Origin: Sanchytrium tribonematis
Taxonomy: Eukaryota; Sanchytriomycota; Sanchytriomycetes; Sanchytriales; Sanchytriaceae
Direction of reading: 5' to 3'
DNA: 54,577 nt
Assembly: GCA_018985235.1 (NCBI GenBank)
Contig: JADGIG010000011.1
Location: forward strand, 1 to 54,577
Under the pieces are notes generated by a model. The model ran no database searches and was not told the origin of the DNA. It saw only the letters and a program-made list of their open reading frames with translations. The translations under genes and the position numbers were made by a program. This document shows positions 1 through 9,006 of the stretch, one piece after another (the first letter of the stretch is position 1; each line of letters opens with the position of its first letter).

Positions 1-888
1 TAGCAGAGCCACAGGTTCATCAACTTTAGGATCATATATTTGCACAACGCCATCTCCACTTCCTGCTACGATATACTTTCCACAGGGTGTCCAATCGGCT
101 TGATAACCACCTAATGTACCTTTGACAGGTGTAAAACCGCTCACCTCTGCAACCAAAGTACCTTCAAAAGCGTCGAAAACAAGATGCCTGTAATCGTTTG
201 TAACTGCTAATATTTGTTTTCCACTCAAATTAAACTTTAATCGTTGAATTCTATAGTCTCCTGGGACATGTCCTAATGATTTGCTTTTAATTGATGTTTC
301 TAAAAAAGGTCCATTTTGATAATTGCGAATGTCAAAAAAATGTAAATCGCACACAGTGTCTCTACAAGATTCATGCAAATTTTGCATTGCCACTGCAATG
401 ACTTGCCCTGTTGGATCAAACGCAACAGAGGGTATTTCATCTGCATCAAGCAGTAATCCACCAATTTGGAATGGATTCCTCATATCCCACACTTTAAGCA
501 TATCACCGCTACTACCTGTAAGAAACACGTCTCCCAAAGGAGACACTTCTAATGTATGTATAGGTTTCGTATGACCTTTAAATGTTCTAATGTACGAATT
601 ATCCCACAATGACCATAATTTTACCAAACCCATTTTAGTTGTATGCAAAACAGCTGTACTTTTATGGGTAAAACGTGCCTGCGATATTCCCAGACTAGAT
701 TTGTATTTTCTTCTAGGTGAAGTAATTGATTTGCAATTTGACACAAATAAACAATCGTCATATATGGAACTCGTTAAACAATATTCCCCATTATCACTAT
801 AATCTAAACAGGATATAGATCTATTATGATCAGTTACTGAATGTGAAGTTTGGTAAGACTTATAATCCTCAAATGCCAGTTTGACCAT
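1..888 (-). CDS. SWD2: Swd2/WDR82-type WD40 protein (3' end outside window)
   Basis: The minus strand is open from an ATG at 888 to the window edge, giving 296 residues with no stop, so the C-terminus is missing. The start MVKLAFEDYK matches the MVKL start of Swd2/WDR82. The order of blades is also right: SISCLDYSDNGEY, then KLWSLWDNSYIRTFKGHTK, FLTGSSGDMLKVWDMRNP, FDIRNYQNGPF and a final YIVAGSGDGVVQIYDP. In the family this is a nuclear WD40 propeller shared by the COMPASS (Set1) H3K4 methyltransferase and the cleavage/polyadenylation machinery. Only 52 bp separate its ATG from that of the divergent peptidase gene, so the two probably share a promoter. The family call is firm; which of the two complexes it serves cannot be read from the sequence. 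Confidence 0.9.
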   Translation of the reverse strand, partial: MVKLAFEDYKSYQTSHSVTDHNRSISCLDYSDNGEYCLTSSIYDDCLFVSNCKSITSPRRKYKSSLGISQARFTHKSTAVLHTTKMGLVKLWSLWDNSYIRTFKGHTKPIHTLEVSPLGDVFLTGSSGDMLKVWDMRNPFQIGGLLLDADEIPSVAFDPTGQVIAVAMQNLHESCRDTVCDLHFFDIRNYQNGPFLETSIKSKSLGHVPGDYRIQRLKFNLSGKQILAVTNDYRHLVFDAFEGTLVAEVSGFTPVKGTLGGYQADWTPCGKYIVAGSGDGVVQIYDPKVDEPVALL

Positions 889-940
889 GTTTTAAAGGAG
901 TCTATAATCGAAGATTGTTGTGGATAATTTTTAAAACACA

Positions 941-2818
941 ATGAGTTTGCCAATATTCTTGGGCGGTCAATTTCACGGCAAATCTTTTGAAGCAGAGTTC
1001 AAATACAAATATTACGGCCAGAAAAAAACTTCTGTAGTCAAGAAATTTTTTAAAGGCGGGTTTGCTCCAATTTCAACAGAAACTGTGAATAATAATCATT
1101 ATTTGCAATTTCACCACAGTGATCAATTTTATGAATTAAATTTGACCCATTTGAATGGTGCAATTTTCAGTTTTGTGCATAATGAAAAGTATATCGTGTA
1201 TTTAGCAGAGGCAAAGAAAGGAAGCGTGCCTTTTTATACCGCAGAATTGGGTGAAAAATACAAGAATAAGCGATATCCTGTCATAGGAGTCATCGATAAA
1301 GCACAGGTAATTGAAAATTACAAGCAATCTTATTCTGTTCACGGAAAGCCAGACAAGATTTCTGGAATCGATGTTATCGACACTTTTAATTTTGGCTATA
1401 TTCCTTGGTATCTATCAATACATGATAATCATATCTATTTCAGTGGTTTAGATCACTCTCCAATTTTGCTGGGAATAGTTTACTGTCCAAATCGACCTTC
1501 AAATATTTACAAAATGAATTTATCAACTTTAAAAATAGACCAATTGACTGACAACAGAACTGCCGTTCGTTCTCCCTATTTTGTGCCTGCCATGAATAAT
1601 TTTATATATTTAGAAAATGACACAATGGGACCTCATTTAACATCTTCTACCTTAAAAATGGAAAACAAAATTATCCTAGAAGATAACATTTCTGATTCAT
1701 ATAAAGCACCGGTTTTTTCGAACTCAGACATCAATCTTACAGAATTCAATGGCATTTACATGGATGGATTTCATTCTCAATGCATTTACAAAGAATATTG
1801 CATTTTTGATACAACTTCCAAAGGTCGACAGATTATTGTTATAGTGAATTTAAACACAAAGGAACTCAAAATTATTCAAGACAAATATAAATCATTCTCA
1901 TATCATGGTCATTCTACTGGTTTAGAGAAAGAAATTGCTATGATTTCATCTTCCAGTTATACTGATGGTATTCATTTATTTGAAGTTCATCTAGAGGATC
2001 TCGTTGTTGGTAAATTAACTATAAATGAGACCTATTACACTCTCCCTAGTGACTATAAATTAAATTTGCATAGCCTTTCACCTTCCATGAATACTATTAC
2101 AATTTATCCAAAAAAGGATTCCAAAAAAATCATATATATGCCGCATGGAGGACCCCATTCATCCTACACAACTGCATATAGCCACAATATTTCAGCTATG
2201 CTTGATTTAGGATACACAATTTGTTTTCTAAATTATACAGGATCCATCGGATTTGGTAAATGGGCTATTGATGCATTACTAGGTGAAATTGGTACGAGAG
2301 ATATTTCAGAATGCGTTCAAGTCATTCAAAATTGTCAGGCAAATGAATTTAAAGGGTATACACCATATTTGATGGGTGGTTCTCATGGCGGATTCATTGC
2401 TGCTTGGATTGTTGGACAATACCCTGATTTGATCAAGGCTTGTGTCATGAGGAACCCAGTTATTAATTTGGGTTTGAATTGCAGTAGTGATATTATGGAT
2501 TGGGCATACAATGAGATGAATCTGAACTTGAAGCAAGATAAAATTCGTTTTCCAGATGCTAAAGAGTACGAACTGATGTCAAAACATTCCAGTGATAGAT
2601 TTTGCAAGGATGTCAAAACGCCTACAATGGTGATGATTGGAAAGGATGATTTAAGGGTCCCACCTTTTCAAGGATTAAGATGGGTTCAGATGGTTAACTC
2701 GCATAACAAATGTGCCAAGGCCATAGTCTATGAAGATAACGGGCACGCTTTGGATGGATTTGAGGCCGATGTTTTCGGGCATGAAGTCATTCTAGAGTTT
2801 TTAAACGGGCATCAATAA
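941..2818 (+). CDS. Acylaminoacyl-peptidase (S9 prolyl oligopeptidase family)
   Basis: This 625-residue protein has a degenerate beta-propeller N-terminal part and an alpha/beta-hydrolase C-terminal part. The catalytic triad is visible: Ser481 in GGSHGG, Asp570 in GKDDLRVPP and His602 in NGHAL. The stretch after the Ser (WIVGQYPDLIKACVMRNPVI) resembles acylaminoacyl-peptidase (APEH) more than other S9 members. APEH removes N-acylated residues from blocked peptides in the cytosol; no signal peptide is seen. It is shorter than animal APEH (about 730 aa), mainly in the propeller. AATAAA (2814-2819) overlaps the stop codon. The last 18 bp overlap the 3' end of the convergent gene. The family is certain; the precise substrate class is inferred. 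Confidence 0.88.
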   Translation: MSLPIFLGGQFHGKSFEAEFKYKYYGQKKTSVVKKFFKGGFAPISTETVNNNHYLQFHHSDQFYELNLTHLNGAIFSFVHNEKYIVYLAEAKKGSVPFYTAELGEKYKNKRYPVIGVIDKAQVIENYKQSYSVHGKPDKISGIDVIDTFNFGYIPWYLSIHDNHIYFSGLDHSPILLGIVYCPNRPSNIYKMNLSTLKIDQLTDNRTAVRSPYFVPAMNNFIYLENDTMGPHLTSSTLKMENKIILEDNISDSYKAPVFSNSDINLTEFNGIYMDGFHSQCIYKEYCIFDTTSKGRQIIVIVNLNTKELKIIQDKYKSFSYHGHSTGLEKEIAMISSSSYTDGIHLFEVHLEDLVVGKLTINETYYTLPSDYKLNLHSLSPSMNTITIYPKKDSKKIIYMPHGGPHSSYTTAYSHNISAMLDLGYTICFLNYTGSIGFGKWAIDALLGEIGTRDISECVQVIQNCQANEFKGYTPYLMGGSHGGFIAAWIVGQYPDLIKACVMRNPVINLGLNCSSDIMDWAYNEMNLNLKQDKIRFPDAKEYELMSKHSSDRFCKDVKTPTMVMIGKDDLRVPPFQGLRWVQMVNSHNKCAKAIVYEDNGHALDGFEADVFGHEVILEFLNGHQ

Positions 2819-3976
2819 ATTGTTACCAAAATTAAGCACATAGGAGGAATTCATGGAAAGAATTTTCTCAATCAACAGAATTGCTATGTTTTTATACCGT
2901 TGAATTTGATACATATTTCTTACTAACAAAACCAAAGGTGCTATTATAGTAACATCCTCATGGCCAAATTCTTCATTTACAATAATAAATTCATTGTTAA
3001 TTTCATAATAATCAAATTGCAGATCACAATGGATTGGAGGTTCTGACTCAATTGAAAATACTTCCAATTCGTCATTTAATCTTAAACACAAAGAATATTT
3101 ACCGCATTTAGCTCTTAAAAAGTCTAGACAAGTCGAAAACGTTTCAAACGATAGATAGGACGTAAATCTGAAGTGGGCAAGAGATAACTTTTGTCTTGGC
3201 AATACAAAATCCAAGCTGGTCCCTTTGAAAAGAATCTCGCTTAGTTCGTCTGGTGTACCCGAACACCTTTGGCAACCCAGTGCCGTCAGATTTTTAAATT
3301 CTTTAAAATCTGGGGTCATGTCTCTGCAATACAAAGATATGCGCTTGGTATTTGGGAAGAATCTAGCCAGAGTATCAAGAGACTCCTGGTTCAAATGAGC
3401 TGTCTCTCTTAAATTCAATTCTTGTACATTTAAGAGAGGCTCAGATAGTATTTCTGGATTAATTTGATTAGCAAAGAGATGAATGCACTCCAATTCTGGC
3501 CAATTTGCCAAGAAAGTCAAATACTGGTTTTCAAATGTTTCCGCTGAGATTAATATTTTTTTGATCGATTGATTCTCTCTTTTTAAATTTCTTAAGATTG
3601 GTAATGTATCCCCAATCACCATAAGAATACTTAATTTTCTCAAAACGATCATTCTTCTGAATGGCAACAGTTTTAGTTGTTCCGCTACATAAAAATTAAG
3701 TGTAAGTTTGACTATCCATTCACAGTAAGGATAAAATGTAGGGTTATACAATGGAAGACTTGCCAGCTTTGTAGAATCTTCTGAAATATTTATGTCAAAA
3801 TATTTTGTCCTTTTCAGATGTGACTTTGTTAATTCCTTATTAATAATATAATTGAATGGTTTCAACTCTTCCTCGAACGAATAATTAGCCATTTCCATAA
3901 TTTTGTCTACAATTTCAATCGGAAGTCTCATTATCAACCTCGTTTCAAACTTTTCGTCTCTTTGAATTGCTCGCAT
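2801..3976 (-). CDS. F-box/LRR-like protein (tentative)
   Basis: This 391-residue protein begins MRAIQRDEKF, followed at about residues 16-32 by a short leucine-rich helix (LIMRLPIEIVDKIMEMA) that resembles the LPxEIxxxI core of an F-box. The middle holds irregular leucine-rich segments (LECIHLFANQINPEILSEP, VQELNLRETAHLNQESLDTL, TKRISLYCRDMTPDFKEF) spaced like divergent LRRs. F-box/LRR proteins are substrate receptors of SCF ubiquitin ligases, which would be its role if the reading is right. The start at 3976 is the first ATG, and a second in-frame ATG lies at the F-box-like helix. It ends inside the 3' end of the convergent peptidase gene with an 18-bp coding overlap. The F-box assignment is weak and the LRR character moderate. 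Confidence 0.6.
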   Translation of the reverse strand: MRAIQRDEKFETRLIMRLPIEIVDKIMEMANYSFEEELKPFNYIINKELTKSHLKRTKYFDINISEDSTKLASLPLYNPTFYPYCEWIVKLTLNFYVAEQLKLLPFRRMIVLRKLSILMVIGDTLPILRNLKRENQSIKKILISAETFENQYLTFLANWPELECIHLFANQINPEILSEPLLNVQELNLRETAHLNQESLDTLARFFPNTKRISLYCRDMTPDFKEFKNLTALGCQRCSGTPDELSEILFKGTSLDFVLPRQKLSLAHFRFTSYLSFETFSTCLDFLRAKCGKYSLCLRLNDELEVFSIESEPPIHCDLQFDYYEINNEFIIVNEEFGHEDVTIIAPLVLLVRNMYQIQRYKNIAILLIEKILSMNSSYVLNFGNNLLMPV

Positions 3977-4165
3977 TTACTTTAAGAAGTACTTTGCAAA
4001 TTTTATCAAGATAGAACAAAAATGATATTATATAATGAATATAACACCATAGAACGACTTGATAGTCACGTTTTTAATATCTCGTCATCCTTGCCAAGAA
4101 TCATCATCACATTTTGATTACGTATCTCAAATTTTTCTATAAAATGCAGCAAAAGATAATTCGTG

Positions 4166-5083
4166 ATGCTCCTCAGTAGATATTTATGGGTTTGGACCAC
4201 AGATGAGATTGTTGGGAATGTTGCCAAGACAAAGCAATTGGTCAATACATGTGCCCAAAATAATATCAAAGATGTGTTTTTGTATATCAATCCTAATAGT
4301 TATGGATACATGACAGATGGGCTAAAGTTATTAATTTCTAATTTAAATCGAGCCAATGTCAAAAGCTGGGGAATGGATGGCCGTCGAAGTTATTTTTCTG
4401 ATTCTGATGGACCCGGAAAGTTATTAAAAGGCGTTGACAATTTGATTTTGTATAATTCAAAAGTAGCAGCCAACGAGCGATTTGTAGGATTTCAAACTGA
4501 TATTGAATTACAAGATGAAAATGGGTTTAAACCTTCATTTCATAATGCTATCGGCGATTCTCATTTAAACAAAAAAAGCGGTGGAGTTTGGAAAAGCAGC
4601 CAGGCTGCTGATAGAGCGGCCCTTGTTCAGGATTACCTCAAGACGCATGATTTATTGAAAGCAAAATTGAAGCCAAAGGGACTGTTACTTGGTGCGGCTA
4701 TTCCTTCTTGGTGGGATGCGTATTATGGTGATCCTATAAGTGCAACTTATAAAGGGAAATATCAGGACATTTTTCGCCATTTAAGTGGAATTGTTAACGA
4801 AATTCATTTTATGGCTTATAATACCGACCCATTGAACGTAAAAAGCCGAGTTGACACAAAACTGCAATATTTGAGCAAATATACAAAAGTTAAGGCTTGT
4901 GTCGGTTTGGAGACTAATTCAGATGTAGGTGAAACTGTTAGTTATGGCGATACACCTGGCAAAAATTCCAAGAGAGCGTTAATGAGAGACATTTCCAAAT
5001 TAGAATCATTATTGAAAATCTTTACAGCTTTCAAAGGAATTTGTATACATGATTTTGATGGATTTTTAGCCTTACGCAAATAA
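4166..5083 (+). CDS. TIM-barrel glycosidase-like protein, copy A
   Basis: This 305-residue protein (ATG at 4166) has alternating strand-like and helix-like blocks: LLSRYLWVWTT, IKDVFLYINPNSYG, FVGFQTDIELQ, LLGAAIPSWWDAYYGDP, EIHFMAYNTDP, VKACVGLETN and GICIHDFDGF. Regularly spaced strands ending in acidic residues, especially FQTDIE and a final HDFDGF, suggest a (beta/alpha)8 barrel of glycosidase type. No signal peptide or membrane segment is seen. The next gene is a full-length paralogue in the same direction, roughly two thirds identical by eye, so this is a tandem duplication. AATAAA (5082-5087) overlaps the stop. I do not recognise the exact family; the barrel fold is inferred from the pattern and the catalytic role is unproven. 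Confidence 0.8.
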   Translation: MLLSRYLWVWTTDEIVGNVAKTKQLVNTCAQNNIKDVFLYINPNSYGYMTDGLKLLISNLNRANVKSWGMDGRRSYFSDSDGPGKLLKGVDNLILYNSKVAANERFVGFQTDIELQDENGFKPSFHNAIGDSHLNKKSGGVWKSSQAADRAALVQDYLKTHDLLKAKLKPKGLLLGAAIPSWWDAYYGDPISATYKGKYQDIFRHLSGIVNEIHFMAYNTDPLNVKSRVDTKLQYLSKYTKVKACVGLETNSDVGETVSYGDTPGKNSKRALMRDISKLESLLKIFTAFKGICIHDFDGFLALRK

Positions 5084-5318
5084 TAAAACATTTTTGAGAT
5101 TTTGTTGAAAGCCCAAGGGAATAAGCAATCATTAACCTCATATTGACGTCGCCAATCGTGAGCCGTCGATATCGCAGTTTCGAATGATATCCATCATCAA
5201 GGACATCTGATTGGAAACGTCCTCCTTTTGCCAATTTGCAAGCCCGTTTTCATCACACTCTAGGTCACGGCCATTTCTGAATTCGGTATAAATACCAGAG
5301 ACTTCTTCTAGATTACTT

Positions 5319-6236
5319 ATGTTATTAAGCAGATACTTATGGCTATGGACCACTGAAGATATTGTTGGAAACGTGGCCAAAACACAAGAATTTGTCAAAA
5401 ATTGTAAAGACTACAATGTGAAGAATGTCTTTATGTTTATGGCACCCAGCAGATATGACGCGCTTGCAGATGGTCTCAAATTATTGATCTCAAATTTGAA
5501 TCGTGCGAATATTAAAAGCTGGAGCTTGGATGGAAGAAGAAGTTATCTCTCTGATTCTGATGGTCCTGAGGCATTACTGACGGGAGTGAAGAACATGTTA
5601 AAATATAACGAAAATGCTGCAGATGATGAAAAATTTGTTGGTTTCCAAACAGATTTGGAAATTGTGGATATTGATGGTTACAAACCAACATTTCACAATG
5701 CTCTAGGAGACTCTGAATTGGACAAGAACAGTGGTGGAGTCTGGAAAGATAGTCAAGCTGCAGATAGAGAAGCACTGGTCGAAGATTGGCTAAATACCCA
5801 CGATTTGATTAAAGCAGAGCTCAAATCTACTGGTGTATTATTGGGTGCCGCGATTCCTTCATGGTGGGATGCTTACTATGGGGATCCAATCAGTGCGACC
5901 TATAAAGGCGAATACCAGGATATTTTCAAGCATGTAAGCAATATTGCAGATGAAATACATTTTATGGCATACAATACTGATCCAGAAAATGTCAAAGGCC
6001 GAATTGACTCAAAACTACAATTTTTAAGTGAATCCACTAAAGTTAAAGCGTGCGCAGGTCTAGAAACCAATGAAGGAAATGGAGAAACAGTAAGTTACGG
6101 CGACAATCCCGAGAAAAACTCTAGAACAGCCATGATGAGGGACATCGCCAATTTGGAGAATCTATTAAAAGGATACTCAGCATTTTCTGGGGTTTGCATT
6201 CATGATTTTGATGGATTTATGTCATTAGGAAATTAA
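5319..6236 (+). CDS. TIM-barrel glycosidase-like protein, copy B
   Basis: This 305-residue paralogue of copy A starts 235 bp after it with the same MLLSRYLW N-terminus, which supports both start choices. The blocks most conserved between the copies are GRRSYxSDSDGP, VGFQTDxE, SGGVWK, LLGAAIPSWWDAYYGDP, ISATYKG and EIHFMAYNTDP. They mark the probable active-site face. Copy B is more acidic: it has DDEKFVGF and VDIDGY where copy A has NERFVGF and QDENGF. Both frames are intact and differences are spread evenly, so both copies are probably used. Possible roles are hydrolysis of a cell-wall or host sugar, or an enzyme-like protein without activity; the sequence does not decide. Confidence 0.8.
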   Translation: MLLSRYLWLWTTEDIVGNVAKTQEFVKNCKDYNVKNVFMFMAPSRYDALADGLKLLISNLNRANIKSWSLDGRRSYLSDSDGPEALLTGVKNMLKYNENAADDEKFVGFQTDLEIVDIDGYKPTFHNALGDSELDKNSGGVWKDSQAADREALVEDWLNTHDLIKAELKSTGVLLGAAIPSWWDAYYGDPISATYKGEYQDIFKHVSNIADEIHFMAYNTDPENVKGRIDSKLQFLSESTKVKACAGLETNEGNGETVSYGDNPEKNSRTAMMRDIANLENLLKGYSAFSGVCIHDFDGFMSLGN

Positions 6237-6260
6237 GCAAAATAAAAAGTTTCAAAATTC

Positions 6261-6953
6261 ATGGATTTTTATTTAGAACAACAATTATTTTACCATGGTG
6301 AGTCTCCACCAGAAAAGGAAGGAGGGATAGAATTGCCTAGTCAAGAATCATTGACACCTAGCCATTCAGTTTCTCAAGTTGCCTTGAAGGCCTATTTAGC
6401 AGGGGAACTTTCTCCATACTCTAGCCCATCTAGTGAAGCAACTGAATTGTTCGACCTGGAATTATTGAGAGAAGCAAAAAAAGAAGAAAGAAAACAAAAA
6501 AGGGCAGTCACTATTGGTGAACAACCGATTGTTAAAATGGCACAAAAATCTCAGAAAAAGTCGAAAAAACCAAGACAGCTACCAATGCTACAATCGAGTA
6601 ACGTAACTAAAAAAAGGCTTACTTTAAAATCTGTGGGTGTATTTTCAAAAGCAAAAATAAGCAATAAAAAACCGCTAGACCTTCACAAGCTCTCAGAAGG
6701 AAAAGGCTTAGATCAAGAAATTGAGATGGAGGTTCTCAATCCAAAGAATACGCCTACTTTGAAAAAATCTTCTACTGTTAGCCAGATCAATTCTTTAGAG
6801 ATTTTACAAAATACTACTGATGTCATAACTCTCCCAACCACAGCAAAATCTTCAGAAAACTGTCTAAGCCCAAACTTGAGCCATAAATCCTTGAATGACG
6901 TTCTCAACAAAAACTTTGATCCCATGATACATGAATTAAGTGCTTTTCTTTAG
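6261..6953 (+). CDS. Orphan low-complexity protein (230 aa)
   Basis: I do not recognise this protein. It starts MDFYLEQQLF, has an acidic Ser/Pro/Glu-rich N-terminal third, then a strongly basic block at about residues 72-125 (REAKKEERKQKRAV, QKSQKKSKKPRQ, KKRLTLKSVGVFSKAK), and a Ser/Thr-rich tail ending in a hydrophobic IHELSAFL. No signal peptide, membrane segment or known domain is visible; most of it is probably disordered. The basic block could bind nucleic acid or act as a nuclear localisation signal. It lies 24 bp after TIM-barrel copy B on the same strand. Codon use and the clean frame make it a likely real gene. Confidence 0.6.
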   Translation: MDFYLEQQLFYHGESPPEKEGGIELPSQESLTPSHSVSQVALKAYLAGELSPYSSPSSEATELFDLELLREAKKEERKQKRAVTIGEQPIVKMAQKSQKKSKKPRQLPMLQSSNVTKKRLTLKSVGVFSKAKISNKKPLDLHKLSEGKGLDQEIEMEVLNPKNTPTLKKSSTVSQINSLEILQNTTDVITLPTTAKSSENCLSPNLSHKSLNDVLNKNFDPMIHELSAFL

Positions 6954-7232
6954 ACAAAAATTCCACTTCAATAAAATAAAGCTCGCTAACATATCTAGTC
7001 AGATAATTTTATGAGCATCGAGCTAGAATCGAATTATTAATACCTCATTTTATAAATTTTACGGGTAAAAAATCAAGAAACAATGGAGGTGTTGTATTAT
7101 TTGTTTAGGAATCAATACAACAAAATAAAAAATTTTGCCAACAGTTTACTTCTTTCCTTCCTAATGCCTGAGAAAATTCAAAAATGAACTGATTATAGAT
7201 TTTACGATTTCAGACACGTCAAACAATCGGAG

Positions 7233-8984
7233 ATGATTTTCATGATTTTATTGGGTTTCTGCGTTGAAATCAACTCTACTGTTTCTCAGCTATTTAAGTA
7301 TAGTAAATGGCTTCAAAGTTCCATACAGTTTCGGATGGAAGAAGAGCAAGGTTTGACAGAATATTTAGAAGATAAATACAAAGAATTAACTGCCTTACAC
7401 TCCACAGTGGATCATGCAATATTTCTGGTAGTTAATGCAACCGGGTTTAAAGGTCTGAACCAGAATATTCCCTTGGAGGATGTTGATTCAATAATAAGGA
7501 GTGCATCGGTGATTCGATCGTTTTTAGATAAAAAGGTAGGTTCACAAAATCCACAATTAGGCGATTTGATGGACGAAATTAAAAAGACTGCTGACAGTAT
7601 CGATGATAAAATACAGACTGATGATTTTAAAAAGAAATTAAACGATGGGCATGAATTATTGACACTTGTTAAAAATGATAATATTTTAATAGACAAGGAT
7701 GACAATGAATACACTGTCCGCAAATTCAGTGATTTTACTTATTTCGAAGATATTGATTTATTGAATGACATCATCGTTTTATTCGTCTTAGCAACTGGAA
7801 TTGGAATTTTATTTAGTGTTCTAAAATTACCCATTTTTCTTGGGCATCTTCTAGCCGGTGCACTGTTGGGGCCATATGGGTACAATATGATCAACTGTAT
7901 GGTACAAGTAGAAACCTTAGGACAATTGGGTGTGTTGTTGATTTTATTCGCACTTGGAATGGAATTTTCATTTGAAAAAATTCAAAAAATTTGGAAAATA
8001 AGTTTAAATACCAGTATGGGTCTTATATTAGCTTGTGCTCTAGGTGTCATATTATTTAAAAGTCTTTTACAATTAACAATTTTAGAGTCATTTTTAATAG
8101 GTTTAAATATTTCACTTTCGTCGACTATTGTCGTTTTAAAATTTATGAGCGAAGGTGAAATGGAAGAATGCGGTAAAATTACTATAGGCATATTAATCAG
8201 TCAAGACATAATACTTTCTATTTTATTATCTATTTTACCTATATTTGCGGAAAGTAGTTTTTTTATGTTATTGTTTAGCTGCATCAAATTATTTGTCTTG
8301 ATTACTGTATTTTACGTCGCTTGTTATATATTGCGTAGGCCCGTGCTTCTATTATTTAACTTTGTACAGCACAGACAAGATGTCAAATTGCTCAGCATAG
8401 TGGGCTATGCGTTTGTTATGGCTAGACTGGGACTTATTTTAAATTTGAGCAGTGAGTTGGGCTGTTTTGTCGCTGGATTTTTACTCAGTTTTGACAAGAA
8501 ATTAAGTCACGATTTATTTAAAGTCATTGATCCCATTCGGGATTTTACCAGCTGTTTGTTTTTCGCAAGTATAGGCTTACAGCTAAACTTTCAATTTTTA
8601 TACAAGGAGTTATTAATTGTGACTTTATTCAGTGTCGGCGCAATAGTCATCAAATTCTTTTACATATTTCTCAATAATATATTCCTCCATGACGTCCATC
8701 AGCGGGATGCTCTGGTAATAGCCATTAGATTGGCCCAAATAAGTGAATTTTCCTATATGCTCATGGCTAAAACAAAAACACTTAATCTTCTTAGTAGGGA
8801 AATATATCATTTAATTGTTGGTGTGACCACAATGACATTAATACTTAATATTGCTATTTCAATGTTTTTTAACAAATATGTTTTGAAGCAAGATATCTAC
8901 CAATATAAATTAACGACTGTTCGGGTGAAGGAACATAACCGGAGAGCTCGTGTTACGATCTACGATCAAAACTTTGATTACTAA
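7233..8984 (+). CDS. CPA2 cation/proton antiporter, TMCO3-like
   Basis: This 583-residue membrane protein starts with a hydrophobic leader (MIFMILLGFCVEI). A hydrophilic lumenal or extracellular region with coiled-coil character follows to about residue 180, and then about a dozen membrane segments. The transporter part has typical CPA2 motifs: PIFLGHLLAGALLGP, VETLGQLGVLLILFALGMEFSFEK, SLSSTIVVLKFMSEGEMEE, ILISQDIILSIL and LGCFVAGFLLS. The VETLGxxGV motif after a long N-terminal domain resembles animal TMCO3 and plant KEA-type K+/H+ antiporters. It probably exchanges K+ or Na+ for protons in an endomembrane compartment. AATAAA overlaps the stop codon (8983-8988). The family is sure; ion and membrane are inferred. 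Confidence 0.87.
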   Translation: MIFMILLGFCVEINSTVSQLFKYSKWLQSSIQFRMEEEQGLTEYLEDKYKELTALHSTVDHAIFLVVNATGFKGLNQNIPLEDVDSIIRSASVIRSFLDKKVGSQNPQLGDLMDEIKKTADSIDDKIQTDDFKKKLNDGHELLTLVKNDNILIDKDDNEYTVRKFSDFTYFEDIDLLNDIIVLFVLATGIGILFSVLKLPIFLGHLLAGALLGPYGYNMINCMVQVETLGQLGVLLILFALGMEFSFEKIQKIWKISLNTSMGLILACALGVILFKSLLQLTILESFLIGLNISLSSTIVVLKFMSEGEMEECGKITIGILISQDIILSILLSILPIFAESSFFMLLFSCIKLFVLITVFYVACYILRRPVLLLFNFVQHRQDVKLLSIVGYAFVMARLGLILNLSSELGCFVAGFLLSFDKKLSHDLFKVIDPIRDFTSCLFFASIGLQLNFQFLYKELLIVTLFSVGAIVIKFFYIFLNNIFLHDVHQRDALVIAIRLAQISEFSYMLMAKTKTLNLLSREIYHLIVGVTTMTLILNIAISMFFNKYVLKQDIYQYKLTTVRVKEHNRRARVTIYDQNFDY

Positions 8985-9006
8985 TAAATCATTGATTTAG
9001 CAATAA

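Noticed and set aside
5138-5398. Minus-strand open frame between the TIM-barrel copies
   Set aside because: Most of it is the complement of the copy B start or spacer; a similar shadow occurs at copy A.
7412-7723. Minus-strand open frame inside the antiporter gene
   Set aside because: It lies fully within a well-supported CDS and has Ser/Leu/Phe-rich content typical of an antisense shadow.
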